Position numbers and translations under genes: made by a program
From: Platerodrilus igneus
Taxonomy: Eukaryota > Arthropoda > Insecta > Coleoptera > Lycidae
Assembly: GCA_036346225.1 (NCBI GenBank)
Contig: JARFIW010001108.1
Span: forward strand, 4,424,501-4,488,500
DNA length: 64,000 nt
Direction: 5' to 3'
Shown: positions 31,460 through 44,100 of the stretch, one piece after another
Numbering within the stretch: the first letter of the stretch is position 1
How the letters are laid out: every line of letters starts with the position of its first letter
The notes under the pieces: model-generated
Databases searched by the model: none
Seen by the model: the letters and a program-made list of their open reading frames with translations, nothing else
Told to the model about the DNA's origin: nothing

Positions 31460-32689
31460 AATGAATATAAAAGTAATGTCTTAAACACAAATTACACAAA
31501 AACTGGAGATTATTAAATACAATGAAGAGGGAAAATTGTTCAATATAAAGCTATTATAAAAATTTTATTAAATAATCGAAAGGAAGATATAACTAAAAAT
31601 GTACTTTGGTAACTGCTGTTTGAGATGAGGATTTTAATTATGGAAAATTTTGTAAACTGATTTGACGTCAATTTAAAATAAGAAGGTATTTAATTACGAG
31701 TTGTATTAAGAAAGAAAAAGCATAATACTTTTGTAACTGATATTTGAATTTTGTCATTTAGTTTAAGATAGTCCTAATAATTTTTTTTGTAAAGGATCTT
31801 CACTAGGCAAGTTTGTGTTCAGGGTTCGAAACACTCTGACATTTTAATAGATTATATTGTTATAACCGTTAATTGCTATAAACGTATCACCACGTTTTAA
31901 GTATGATGCAATAGTCAAATTTTCATGCATATTTAAAGTTAATTTACATACACAATATAAGTAAAACAAAGTACTCACGTGGATGGTATTTCGTAGCTCA
32001 ATCTCAGGGTCCATCATGTTCTAAAACACCTTTCCCCGCATAGCGGTTTGATAGGAACACCAGGTAAAGGAACGACAAGGCAAGATACAGGAACTTACAT
32101 ATTTCTGAAAAGATAAGACACACCACTACTCAGGTAGATGTTCTTGGCTTCAGGCTTCGTGGCTTAATGCCCGCTTTTGACACTTCCCGCACCTGCGCAT
32201 TCTTTTGCGCATACGCGACTGTCCGGAATGACGGAAGTTGACAAGTTTTAATTTTAAAAAATACGCGGGAATTTCCTTACAAATTAAATCTACATCTAAA
32301 AATGTACATTGCTAATTTTGGCATGTAACAATCTGTCAAGGGTTTTTTGGCCAAACAAACCTTACAATCCTGGAAATAAACAAAGTTAGGTAAAATATCC
32401 ATAAAAGAAAAAATTTGGTTCTGTACATTTAAAATAAGGTAAGGAACATCTTTTTTTGTAATAAGTACGTCTTAGAAATTATTTTATGTTTGAAAGAAAC
32501 GATGTGGTAAATGTTCTATATGCTTTTGTATGAGAGAAAATATTTGATGTATTAATGCTTTGTGATATTGCTGTGTTTGATTTCATTTTATAAATTCCAA
32601 CATTTCCGTTGAGCTAGCCTGGCAAAGTTAGAAAGGAAGGTAAGTGAATAATTTCAAATTTTGCAATTTGCTGTATCTGTATCACAGCA
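31460..32689. other. Spacer between LTR-like copies, no supported gene
   Basis: Contains no protease, RT or integrase motif, so the two LTR-like copies do not visibly bound one element. The part 32140-32240 is GC-richer and rich in GCGCA words. I see nothing else. Confidence 0.35.
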
Positions 32690-32885
32690 CTCTTTTAGTG
32701 ACACTCTTAACGCGGCGTTACTACAGCATTCTTTCAGCGACGTACCAACGTGCGGCCATTTTCATATCAATCTTTTAGCGGCGCACCAACGCGAGGCTTA
32801 GCATAACACTCTTTCAGCGGCGCCTCAACGTGCGGTCATTTTCATATCACTTTTTTTTGTAACGCCCCAAAGCGAGACGTTACAG
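32690..32885. repeat. Minisatellite, about five units of about 40 bp
   Basis: CTCTTTCAGCGGCGC recurs with drift (TTCTTTCAGCGACGTACC, TCTTTTAGCGGCGCACC, CTCTTTCAGCGGCGCC). Alternate units carry CAACGTGCGGCCATTTTCAT. It is markedly richer in GC and CpG than its neighbours. Confidence 0.75.
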
Positions 32886-32996
32886 CAATAAGTAACCACG
32901 AGAAGTCGTTGAATCCCCAAATTTTACAAATAAAACTCACTAAAATACAAAAGAATCCGGAAAAATAGAAATTTCCGTAAATTCATGGTTACGTCC

Positions 32997-33962
32997 TGTA
33001 TAATACAAGCGCACTTTTATTCATTAAAGTGCCAAGCAAAAATGCAATTGCGCGTGTTTAAATAATCAACCTGTATGATATAAGCTTACTGTAAATACAT
33101 AGCAAATATTGTAAACAGTATAAGTAAAAATAATTAATCCTTAAGAAATAATGTAAAAACGCATTAAATGCGGACATTATACATTATGAAAATCAATCAA
33201 TTTCAAGCGTAAATAATAGTCATTAATTATCATAAAAAATGCATTTCCCTTTGTTTATATAACATTTGTTCTATTTTGCGTAAGAAACTATATCAATCTT
33301 GTTAAAAAATAACGCTTTAATATTAATTATGTGTATTAAAACACATTTTGCCGTGAAAACCAATATCTTTATTACAATTATGAAGTTGCGGCTATGTGCA
33401 AAACCCGTTGATAAAGCAATGAAGGCTTTAAATTAATCACATAAATTGACTTTTGTGTTACATAAATTCATTTTAAATAAAGAATTTTCTAAAATATTAG
33501 AAAAATAGAAAATGCGTCATCCGTACTTAGAATAACTTAAATATCTAATTAATAAATAAAAATTGATTCTAGGAAGCCGTAGGAACATTAAAAAAACCCA
33601 CAAAAATAGATAAGAATTATTTAATAGGTTTCGCAATCACTGTACGAGACATACGATGTGACACAATAACTTTGGGAGATAGAGTAGGACGGATAGCGCA
33701 CATAAATCAATACTAACAAAATAATATAACGCGGCGATTTTGACGCTAATGGGAAATTCCAAAAATTGCTTACATCACTACGGTGTAAAATGTTCCGTAT
33801 GGAGTTAGAACGTATTAGAAAAAAGATAATTTTTGTATATAAACGGGGACTTTTATTAAAGATATTCGTACATGAATTTAATCGCGATAAGATTACTTTA
33901 AAAAAAATCATTTGAAACATGCAGTACACTGTATACCGTAATTTAATAATTACGATGTTTCA
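32997..33962 (+). repeat. LTR-like repeat, copy B
   Basis: Starts TGTATAATACAAGCGCAC and ends ACGATGTTTCA. A TATA box (GTATATAAACGGGGAC, about 33836) lies near the end. It is shorter than copy A because it lacks the internal duplication. The Jockey relic begins about 20 bases after its end. Confidence 0.6.
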
Positions 33963-33982
33963 ATGAATAACAAAGTGAATTT

Positions 33983-34760
33983 TTAAATGAGAGTGGTCGA
34001 CGAGGCGGAGAATCAGGGGTTCTCCAATGCTCTCTTCTTTTGCCGGCACTCTTCGTGAGCGACCTACCAAAAACGGCAGGTACCAGAATGGCACTACACG
34101 CCGACGACACAGCTATGCTAGCCTGGTCCCGTGCTCCGCACCTCATTATGCAAAGACTGCAAACGGCTTAAACTTTGGCGAGTCGAGGTCAATCCAGAAA
34201 AGAGTATGGCAGTTTTCTTTTTGAAGCGACGTCGCCGACCTGGAGACGACGTCAGAGTATTCGACGAACCAATACCTTGGCGTTAAGACGTCAAGTATCT
34301 AGGGGGTGAGCTTTGTTCTGAAGCTTATTTGGAAAGCTCATATCGAGTATGGGGCAAGCAAGGCCAAGGGAGTTATGGCTATACTATATCCCTTGACCAA
34401 TTGCCGAAGTAGGCTAAACTCTCCAAACAAGCTTAGGCTCTACAAGACGATAACCATACCGACATTTACATACGCATCATCGGTGTGGGGTAACGCGGCG
34501 AAAAGCACATGCGTAAGCTCCAGACGATCCAGAACAAGACACTAAGGAGAGTCCACGGAGCTCCCTTGTTCGTTCGAAACGCTCAACTTCACAGAAAAGC
34601 ATACCTGCAGACCGCCAAGAAATGGCTTCGGTCAAACGCAGAGGTTTATGGATCTCTAGAAGATCACGAAAGCCAACTCATACGAATCCTGGGAGTCTAT
34701 GAAGATGTCCTACGTCAACGACATATACATCGCAAAGCGATGCTCCAGCAATAACCTTTG
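33983..34760 (+). pseudogene. Jockey-clade LINE reverse transcriptase relic (5' truncated)
   Basis: Frames together give TAGTRMALHADDTAMLAWSR (YADD as HADD, catalytic Asp pair kept), NQYLGVKTSS, WKAHIEYGASKAKGVMAILY, NKLRLYKTITIPTFTYASSV and WGNAAKS. In the next frame come MRKLQTIQNKTLRRVHGAPL and FVRNAQLHRKAYLQTAKKWL. This is the C-terminal half of a Jockey ORF2 (…YADDTA…YLGV…KLRLYK…PTL.YA..WG…QNK.LR). The first half is absent, as in typical 5'-truncated LINE insertions. At least four frameshifts are present. Confidence 0.85.
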
Positions 34761-35689
34761 CTGCGATTCCAGACGTCCGAAAGGAATAAACTGTGCATAA
34801 CGCTATGTTTTCTCCAATTTGCGACGGCGGTGAAGAACCTAGTCCAGGTACGCTAGTCATGGGATTCCTATAAAGTCTATGACAAGGGATCTCGAGTGGA
34901 TTTTTAGTAAGTCCTTATTTCGGCAAGGAAGAGTCCCACACAGCGGATATAAAATCTTTTACCACTATAAAAAAAGTAAAGCAAAGCTCTCCTTTGTGTG
35001 CTCTTTTTAAGAAAGCCACCAAACTTCTTGAGATAACTTTAAAATAGTGCTAGTCGGAAGTTACCAAGCACCTCGTACAGCAAGGGCTTTCTTTCAGATT
35101 ATTTCATTGTAATCACCAAATTAAATGGGGTAAAATGAAAGAAATTCTCATTACACTATGGTGAAGATTCCGCCATAACTTATTACGTTTTATTTTAAAG
35201 CTTTCGGGAATTAGAATTATTAATTAAAAAGTTAGGGACTTTATTTTAATATTTGTAAAAATCCCAGTTTAATTAGTGCAATTCCACCGATGTTGTGAAA
35301 CCCCGGGATTAGTAACGTTAACACGGATCTCGGCGACAGTTGTTTATCATTGCAAACGTAAGCACTGAAACAGGGTTTTGGCGTGAGAAGAAGTTATATT
35401 CCCACAGACGCGGGAGGAAGTGCGTCGACCTCGGTTGGTGGAAGAAAACATAAAAAGCGAAGACCACCGATTAGTGCAGATTCTATCGTACCGCCATATA
35501 TACTTTATCGATAAACTTGCCGTACCGTTACCGGGCAGTACTGACGCGAGTGCCATCGTCCCCCCAACCTCCCACCTCTCTTTTCTATTGTCTTGTCGAG
35601 GAAACCCTACCAGTAGCTGCAACAACTCCAATCTTGCTACAGGACAAAGCAGAATGGATCGCGCTCCCTGAGACGCTCAACATATGTTA
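34761..35689. other. Mixed stretch with a GC-richer segment, no supported gene
   Basis: The segment 35285-35680 is less AT-rich than its surroundings and has open frames on both strands of 80-95 codons without known motifs. It might be the 3' end of the Jockey element or a host exon. I cannot decide. Confidence 0.3.
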
Positions 35690-36228
35690 ATACTTCATGG
35701 TATTCCATTCATTTGCCGGGGATTTATTGATAGGGTTGAGCTTTTTATAATTAATGATTTCATAATTATGAGTGTTATAAACTTGAACCGATCTACTTTC
35801 GAAACCATCATTGCATCAAGACCACCTCCTAGAGCACGTGAAGCTAACAAGTACATTAGGATTGGGAATATACCGCAATCAACCCGTTTCAATTTCTATC
35901 AACGAACGAAGTCCTTGTACGGCAGGGTCAGTCTACTAATCACTAGGTCTCGAAGTTTGAAATCCACTTGCAATCACCCCAACAAGATGCCGCATTGCAT
36001 TCAGCGCAACCTATGAACATCATAATCTACACAACACCAGCAGGTCTTCGTCGTAAAGCCAACATTCAATTTGTCAACATAGAGAAACACGTTCCGCAAC
36101 TCACTAACTAGTTTCGGTTCTAGTGCTAACGACATTTGCAATATAATTATGAACACAAAAACGTTGATAAATTGCTTCTTTGTGCGTGTCATGCTTTTAA
36201 TATTAATGTATAATAGGTTCAAATACAT
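35690..36228 (-). pseudogene. Unidentified secreted/membrane protein N-terminus, possibly ionotropic-receptor-like
   Basis: ATG at 36228 (or 36192) starts a frame with a signal-peptide-like run FINVFVFIIILQMSLALEP, then LVSELRNVFLYVDKLNVGFT, a TCWCC segment and VHRLR before a stop at 36001. The codons beyond still look coding (MQCGILLG, then LQVDFKLRDLVISRL). A leader followed by a FTxxxCW-type segment is seen at the start of some insect ionotropic receptors, but the match is only suggestive. Two stops and a frame change are present, so it is either a relic or a first exon with mis-called continuation. Confidence 0.3.
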
Positions 36229-37733
36229 ATTTTAACTTGTAAATTAATGTTATCTCTGTTATTGCGACGTATTGACAAGGTAACACTAGACAAACCAGAA
36301 CACCATAGGTCCTTTGAAGTCGCCCTAAAGAGACTCTAGCACTAAACGACTTTAACAGAATCATTTAATTGACATTCTTGTCTAGTGCCTTATGGATTTG
36401 GTCTATGTATTTAAGAAAACAGGTAAGTACAGAATATGGCAATGTGTTTTAAGCAGTGGGAATTATAAATGTTGACTACGATTTCTTATTTGATGATAAT
36501 TAATTTTAATTTGGCAAATTTCACTATCTTCCAGGGTACCTCGGAATGTAACTATAGCTTAATTGCTATCAGCAAGAATATAAAGTTTAAACTGCACTTT
36601 TCTAAATAAACAAACAAGTATTGGCTTCTTAGAAATCCAGTAGTTCATGTCGCAAATACATATTTACTTGTTATTTCCAGGAAACAAGTTGAATGCAAGA
36701 TTCTAAATTATAATCAATTTTTAGACATCAGCTTTTTATTAAATAGGTTTTTAAATAAGGAGGATTTTTATAAGCTCCACTTAATAAATATTTTGGGCGA
36801 TTAAGAATTCCGTATATGATGCTTCCTTGCGTTTTATTACAAATTCATAGTCTTGTGACAAGTAATTCATATTCGTTGAAAACCAACCCAGGTCTAAAAT
36901 AGCAATCAAACTGCGTATTGAATAGAATTGTAATATCTAATACTAAATATTGCTATAACCTTTAATCACATTTAAATATATGACTTGTATTTGGTTTATT
37001 GTTTACTTAAGTTAGTTAATCTACGTCAGCAGGTTAGAAAATATTTGTATAAATAGTAAGCAAAGAACAATGAAATGAAACTATGCGTGTTGTACAAAAT
37101 TATACTTGAAAAATTTATTTGGACCAAGTCACAATGTCAAGGTATTACGTGTTAGTAATGCGTTTGAAAGTATTTTTAGAAAAGGCGGTCGCGTGTAAGA
37201 TATGTATATAACCCAACAAAAAAGATTCAATTGAATACTGTAATTTTACGATGCTTTTTTAATGCTCAGATGATACATTTGTATGAATCATAACCTGCGA
37301 CAAGATAATTTAAAAATCCTAATCTAAATGCGAGTATTAGTAAAATTTCGCTATTAATTATGTAAGGTATTACAAAAATACGATTCTAGTGTTTAAACGT
37401 TAACCTCTGCGATACTGTAGTCTAGAGCTGACAAACATGACTGGTATATGTACTCTATGGTTAGAACAATTATTCACCTGCGTCTGTTTAAGTTACATAA
37501 CCACTTGATTTACGACAAATACTACTTTTTCAGCCAAAAAATTACAAGGTTATGTTGTTATCTTGATTAGTTTGTACAATTTTGTTTTCTATTGCTGTTT
37601 ATTTACGTCGTTGTTACATTATTTTTTATTACTAGAAGTATTAGCAAATTACAGGTATTTAAAGAAATATACAATTTGGAAGTGATCTCAATCAACTCAG
37701 GTTTATTTTTATACACCTTTGAAAGTTATTAAC
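36229..37733. other. AT-rich stretch, no supported gene
   Basis: An ATG followed by ten codons and a good splice donor (AAACAG|GTAAGT) occurs at about 36391-36423, but no acceptor partner is apparent. The remainder is AT-rich with nothing recognisable. Confidence 0.35.
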
Positions 37734-37847
37734 ATGGTAGTGATAACCTTGCGAACTGCAGATGAAATTTTTCAAGAAGATTTAAAGTGGTCATCAGGTG
37801 AACCCACATCGATGCTTAGTAACAAACTTCAGACCTTTTTGCAAGAA
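37734..37847 (+). CDS. Possible upstream or alternative first coding exon
   Basis: ATG at 37734 opens 38 codons (MVVITLRTADEIFQEDLKWS ... LQTFLQE) that end exactly at a strong splice donor GAA|GTAAGTG in phase 0. If unspliced, it stops four codons later. The SLC25A38 exon at 38555 also starts in phase 0, so the two could join and give a longer N-terminus in place of the short MDIVTN exon. Human SLC25A38 has a non-conserved leader before HPV, so this is possible. It could equally be the first exon of another gene or chance. Confidence 0.35.
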
Positions 37848-38478
37848 GTAAGTGAATAAATTAGAGTTGAAAAGTCTCGTAATCCTTGTAAAGTAAACAT
37901 GATAAGGAATAATGTCACCCAGTATGTGGTAAATGTCCTGTAAGATATTGTTAGTTTTAAGCAATGTTCATATCTTTTTTTTTATGTTGACCCTAGGTTA
38001 TCAATAGTGAACCTTGTAACTATACTAAACGTATAAATTTATTCACTTGATATACAGCATTCTCAAAAGCGTGTCCAACAAAGCAGAGTTACTTACCTTA
38101 TATTGAGCTAGTTAATTTTTTTGTTTGTCGTGATTTGACCTCGTGGTTAGTGATAGTGCACTGACAAGTTAGACGAAAAACGATATATTTTGTAATTAAA
38201 TATCTCTATTTATGTCTTTAATATCTGTCTGTTATATAAAGGGAATGTTCAAATTTTTAATAGTAATTGAGAAAATGACCATCGCCAACAAATTCCGTGT
38301 AAACCCCATTTATTACTCGGACTATTCCGATACGATTTTGGCTTTTTAGAACTTACACGTTTTAACAACGTAAAGTTCATTAAAGCTTTTGTACTTAAAA
38401 ATTATAACTTCCGACAAAGTATTCGATTGATTTGAATACGGCTGATTGACTGAACTTGAAATTGAAAAGTATTATAGT

Positions 38479-38820
38479 ATGGATATCGTTACCAATGTAA
38501 GTTTATATAATTTTAATTAATAATATTATATGGAATTTTAATGTTTGTTTACAGCACCCTGTAGTTAAAGCCTTTTTGGCTGGATCGTTTTCTGGAACTT
38601 TTTCTACAATTTTATTTCAACCTCTAGATCTTGTGAAAACCCGTCTTCAAACTAACAGCCACTCGTCTATATTAAATAAGTAAGTAGCCGAAATTATTTT
38701 ATAACATTGTTATTAAATTGTGTTGTTTTTAGTTGTCGGTCTGGTATTGGAATGGTTAATGTTTTTGCAAATGTTATTCAACAGGAACGTATACTTGGCT
38801 TATGGAAGGGAATAACACCC
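38479..38820 (+). CDS. SLC25A38: Mitochondrial glycine transporter SLC25A38 (Hem25 orthologue), first exons only
   Basis: Three exons: 38479-38496 (MDIVTN, donor GTAAGT), 38555-38679 and 38733-38820. They join in phase 0 and phase 2. The product reads [20 protein letters not shown], then [20 protein letters not shown], then [20 protein letters not shown] and LWKGITP, ending at donor CCC|GTAAGT. PLDLVK is the carrier signature Px[DE]xx[KR] that ends the first transmembrane helix of a solute-carrier-25 repeat, and GLWKG closes the first repeat. The best match by eye is SLC25A38, which brings glycine into mitochondria for haem synthesis. Only about 77 of the usual roughly 300 residues are present. 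The next exon (SxxRxxPGVGxYF region) was not found before 64000, so the following intron is very long or the gene is broken. Confidence 0.9.
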
Positions 38821-39142
38821 GTAAGTATATTTATTTTTTTTTATATACTTCTATGACCAGTTATTTGAATATTTACATTTTTAAAAAGATGGTCTTATTT
38901 ATTTACCAATATCTATATTATAATATTCTGTTTAACTAATTGTCGATGCCCATAGACGTGTATCACTTAAAAATTTAGATTTATACTTATCTTTTTAAAT
39001 TGTAGTCACACAAATCTTAATTCTAGGAACTTTAATCATCACTGCTACTTATTTTTAAATGTTATTTAGGTTTGCTTGCCTTATTAACATATTTATTATT
39101 CTCAGCTGAGAAAATATATATATATATCGATAACAGCAAAGT

Positions 39143-39190
<48 letters not shown>

Positions 39191-42133
39191 CCATGGATTT
39201 CGGGAACTAGCTTTAACATCGAACACCACTTAATGAGCCAACATAAAATTAAAAAAAAAAAATTTTAAAAATTACAAAAATTTCTTACCCTTTTATTAGG
39301 ACGCCTTCAAATTTCTCTGCTCACCCTGGCTAGCTCAGCAATCGGCTTCTTCTTGAATACCTATTTTACATACATACCTCTCTCACACTCACACACCATC
39401 AAATGTAATTACCAAAATAATACAGCAACCATACAACCTTTATTTACATATATTAACAGATCAAATATGTACACATGAGTACAAACAGTTTGGTACCATT
39501 ATTACCAGCTCAATTTATTGAGTGCTTTAAAGTCCTTGAATTTAAAATGATTTTACACAAATTCGAGTAGATGGGCCCCACATGTAACCCTAATTTGACT
39601 TGATACTGGTGTATTGTGAGCTCATTATAACCCAGTTTTGTTTGTAAATGCTTTTTTAAACCTTGCATTAATGAAAACAAAATTTACAGACACGTTTACT
39701 CCTTACAACCACCATTTATAGCCTTAATAAATTTTTATATATCCTCAATAACCCTTTTTCAATATTCAAAATTATTAAATTGTTCTGCACATGTATCTTT
39801 TTAAACAAGTTTTTAAAACAATAAATATGCCACCAATAAGTCAACCACACAAACACAAAATATCTACAAATGTTTATATAAAAACAGAAATTTCAAATTT
39901 ATTACCTGGAGACACCTTCACTCTTCTCCATCGCTGGAGATGGCTACCTGAAACCCCTCGTCGTTGTGTCCAACTACTACGCTGATTCCGGGATCTACCG
40001 ATCCCCACCATTCAATAACTGTACTTCTCCCAAGATACTAGCTTTGTCTCAACAGTAACATTCCATTCCAGATATTACGCATACAAATTTTTCTCAGTTC
40101 TGCTTACCCCAAAACCATCCATCCATATAATAACTTAGTCGTAGTAACGGTACCTATTATTTAAATAAGCACTAACTTGTGCAGTCACTTTACTAACTTT
40201 CGGTCCGCTACTACAACTTTTATACTTTCAAATAAAATGTTTATTTTAACATTACTGAACACACACAAATTCTCACCGAAAGCTCTGACTATTATGTAGG
40301 TCTGAACCCGTATTCAGAACTTGATGAAAGGAAAGAGAGCTTTAATATATTTTCGCGTATATTTATACTATTCTCCAATCCCCCTAGGGGACCCGTTTCA
40401 TGAGAAAAGCTTATTTTCCAAGCGGCTTCTTAAAATTTTGAACATAGCCGTCTATACATTCTGAAAACTTTCTCCCGTCCGACGTACTGTTTACGTAGAA
40501 ATCCTCTCCTACCTTACACGTACGTGCACTTTTCGAAAACTTGGCTATCAACCAATGATATAATTTCCTGTCATCCCAATGCTCCACCTATCCGCTATTC
40601 ATCTCTGTTCTATTCATGTTTGTTGTCTCCTTTCAAACCCCACTTGATCGATATTGTCGACGTCCTTCACCAACTCCACGTGTATATCCTACGTGACTTT
40701 CAATCCAACGCTTGGTTTATCTGCCTCTCTATCTGTTGTATATTATCGACTGTTCATTCCACTCGCTCCTTAAGGTACGGGTTATTTACCAGCTTATATA
40801 AATCGACCGTTTTCTATGGAATTCTATATTAACGTTCGTCCACTATTCTCTGAACTTAACACTTAACCAAAAGGTGTTTTGTGAAATTATCGACCGTTTG
40901 AAAATAACAATTCCTAGATTTTCTGCTTCGTACTATCTGTGTAAATGAACGTTGGCTTTTAAAACGAATACATTTGCGTTAGAAATTATTGATTTTCTTA
41001 TGCAAGCACGCTCCCTTTTTGCTTATATGCGTTTGATTAAAAGAAATTATGATTAATTATGCGTATCCTTGAGCTTCTATGTACTTTAAAACTTTTCTTC
41101 CCTTATGTAATTTTCACATTCGAATTTAAATATAAAAATACCTTAATACTCGTCCGTTTTCACTATATGAATTAAATTAATTTGGCGTGTAAATAATTTG
41201 CTCTTTTCTATATACACGGTTGCTAAAATTTTATTGTTTACACCTATTTACCCTTTTAAATCCACAACAACATATATTGCTGTGATAAGGGGTTGTTTAA
41301 GGGTGCACTTTATAGTAAAGGTCATTTAGAAATGAGAAATTACCATGGGCAGCAGAAAACGGCACTTATTTTGTGAAGAATTGAGAAATAGACATAGTTT
41401 GTAAATAGTAAGTAGTCAACACCCTGTATATAAAGTATAAATAGTTTTAAGCGACGCAGATACACATAGGAGGACGCATAGTTGGCGTAGGAATGAGAAA
41501 TACATTCATTAAGTAGATAGTAAATATTAAATACCCTGTAGATAAAGTTTTAGTTAATTTAGGTAAAGCAAGTAATGCTATTTTTCAGTGGAAGCACGCG
41601 TATATTTATAAGTAAACGATAAAGTGTAATTAGACACGCATTCAAAAGAGTACCACACGATTAGATTAATACGGAGATAGAAATAAAGCCTCAGGTAGCT
41701 AATATAAATGCGTACAAATAGCTAACCATTTTTGATAAGAAAGGAGATTAAAAATTGCGTGAACAACATGTAAATATGAAAATTAAAAGCCGAATTGCAT
41801 CAGTTGTTTATGGAAAGGCAATTAGATCTATCGAAACACAGTATGTTGATAACGAAAGACAGCTGCAAGCAGGTTACAATTATGGGGAATCGTGGAGCAT
41901 TACATCAGAAACCACTTTGAATGTAATTATTTGATTGGTCAGAAATAAGCGACGAGTTCTAGACCATACCCACTGACTGAGTGGGAAATGAAGAATATAT
42001 TAGCAAGCACCGTGATAACGAAGTTTTGAACTCAACAAAGGCCGAAGTGCGTCGTTATGAAATAAAGCAATACGTAAATTTTAAAAGTGAAAGAGAAAAT
42101 AAGTGCCAAGATGAAAACTATAATTGCCGATTA
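38821..42133. other. Probable SLC25A38 intron, no second gene recognised
   Basis: Holds a (TA)n tract, then sequence with a run of pyrimidine-rich DNA (39290-40860) and purine-rich DNA (41290-42000). At 41385-41575, two loosely similar units of about 110 bp occur (TGAGAAAT ... GTAAATA ... ACCCTGTA(T/G)ATAAAG). No conserved exon or transposase was seen. Open frames such as 40524-40832 have no known motif. Confidence 0.4.
39113..39189. repeat. (TA)n with internal hairpin
   Basis: The TA run is interrupted by TATCGATA, ACAGCAAAG and TATCGATA, so the two TATCGATA words face each other and the flanking TA arms can fold on themselves. Confidence 0.85.
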
Positions 42134-42312
42134 AACGGCTCTGAAGTCTGGGGAACAATAATACAATTCTGAAGTCTGGGGGAACAGTAATACAATTTTG
42201 AAGTCCAGGGGAAAATACAGTAATACAATTTAGAAGTACGGGGGAAAATAGAGTAATACAATTTCTAAGTCTGGGGGAGGAATAATACAATTCGGAAGTT
42301 TGAGAAAATTGA
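42134..42312. repeat. Minisatellite, about six units of about 33 bp
   Basis: The unit is close to AATACAATTCTGAAGTCTGG plus GGGAAAATAGT. Copies vary in length (26-37 bases) and drift. The reverse-strand open frame over it is a repeat artefact. The spacers are not unique, so this is not a CRISPR. Confidence 0.85.
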
Positions 42313-43879
42313 ATGATAATAAGAAGAAGTCTGATATGAAACGACAATAAATTGGGGTGTATAAATTAATAATGGTAGTCCATAGGGTAATGGCAATAAT
42401 TTAAACGTAATCCTGAATTGGGGGAAGATAAATTTTATTCAAATGGAAGCGTCGATGTGAAGAAATAAACCAGGTCAGATTTTTTAGTTATAAGACATTT
42501 TGTTTTTCTATATATTTTTTTATTTTGAATATTGAATTTGCTTAATATAATATGCTTGTGAAAAAGTCAACAAAAGAAGTTGCATACGTATAAAATGAGT
42601 AATATGATAACAGGTTTAGAATATTCTACACTTTGTTGATAAGGATAATAGGTTTATTTTTGGTGACTTTGGGTTTTGAGTAAATAGTATATGATGTTTA
42701 ATAAATGAAATTTACAACATTAACTAATTGAAAAGTGTATTTCAAATAATTTACAAAAGCTGTACATAATATATGATGTACAAAGTTTTAGAAGATATGT
42801 TGAATAATTTTAACAACCTTCCTGTAACATAGAATTTAAACGTATCTGATCAATTATGTTTAATAATTTTCTACTGAAATTAGCCATCCTCAATTCTAAT
42901 TATCCACTCTTACACAACGATTTACACACAAAATCTTACATAATTTAACTTAATTAGATAGTAAAAAGAACAGCCTTTTAAAAATTTTAAAACAATATGA
43001 TTCTTGTTTTATCGTTTAAATTATGCTTGTTGTCCTTTTTGATATCGTTGAAATTTCTCCATTAAATATCATTAAATATCCAAATTGCATTTCTATTTAG
43101 TATACTAGGATCGTCCAAATTGTTTAAAGTTTATCATTTAATGCCATAAAAATTTCATATATGCTTTCCAAATCCACATACTAATATTGTTCAAATTGTT
43201 TAAAATCTTATCATTAAATCATTTCCAGCTTCATATTTGCTTCCATTTAAATTAAAACTTTATCTTGCCACGATTCATTAATGTTCATTTATTTTCCACT
43301 ATTCAATTATTCAATGTATTTCAAAATCTTACTTACCGCTGTACATTACAAATTTTTTTGGTGTCACTATAAACTTCCACTATTAAAACTTAATCTACAT
43401 TTTAATAGCAATTGACCATTAATTCGATTGATTATTAACTACTGATCCCGTTTACGTCTTCTTTTGGGTTTAACAGGATGGAATGCCCTCAACGTCACAT
43501 CTATAACAAATTTATGTTTTGATTGGTTTAAATTTAGAGGTTCCATCTAAATGATGTAACATTTACAGAAATTGACACTCCAATGGCTTGAGCTCCCCTT
43601 AATTAATACATTTACACCTGTTATCTTTATCGTCATGATTTATTACTGTCATTCGTCTCATTTTTACGACCTTTATTGCTTGATTTATGGCTTTTGTTAA
43701 TTGTTTTATCTTTTATTGTAGCTGCTAATTTAAATGTCCATTTGCCCTTGTTACCAATGGTGTTGTCATGATGTTTAATGAATCACGTTCTTACTTTTCA
43801 ATTGAATATTATATGTCTTCTGGTCAAAATCGATTGCATGTTTAGCATTATTATACACGCGATTTCAGGCAAAATGGAT

Positions 43880-44100
43880 ACAGTTTCTTGCTATCAAATT
43901 CTTCTTAATCTTCTTTGGGAATTAAACCACTGTAGTTTTTAAAAGCATCTTTATTTACGTTTCGATCCATGACTAAGGATCGTTGTTAAAATAATAAAAC
44001 TTCAAGTTTGACATTTATGACATAAATTGAAGAATGCTAAACAAACCACAACAAACATACAGGAGTATTTATCAAATTCTTTATAAACTACATTAAACAT
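43880..44100 (-). mobile_element. Penelope-related terminal fragment
   Basis: On the minus strand it reads MDRNVNKDAFKNYSGLIPKE, like the arms of the element at 6989-12083 (MDRNVNKN.F.NYEWF). It shares CAAACCACAACAAACATACA with the right end of that element. The stem GGATCG/CGATCC next to GAAACG is better paired here than at 7050. It is repeated in copy 2 at about 49100-49300. Confidence 0.6.

Noticed and set aside
40524..40832. 102-codon ORF as a host exon
   Set aside because: No recognisable domain, and no splice context or similarity to the carrier family.
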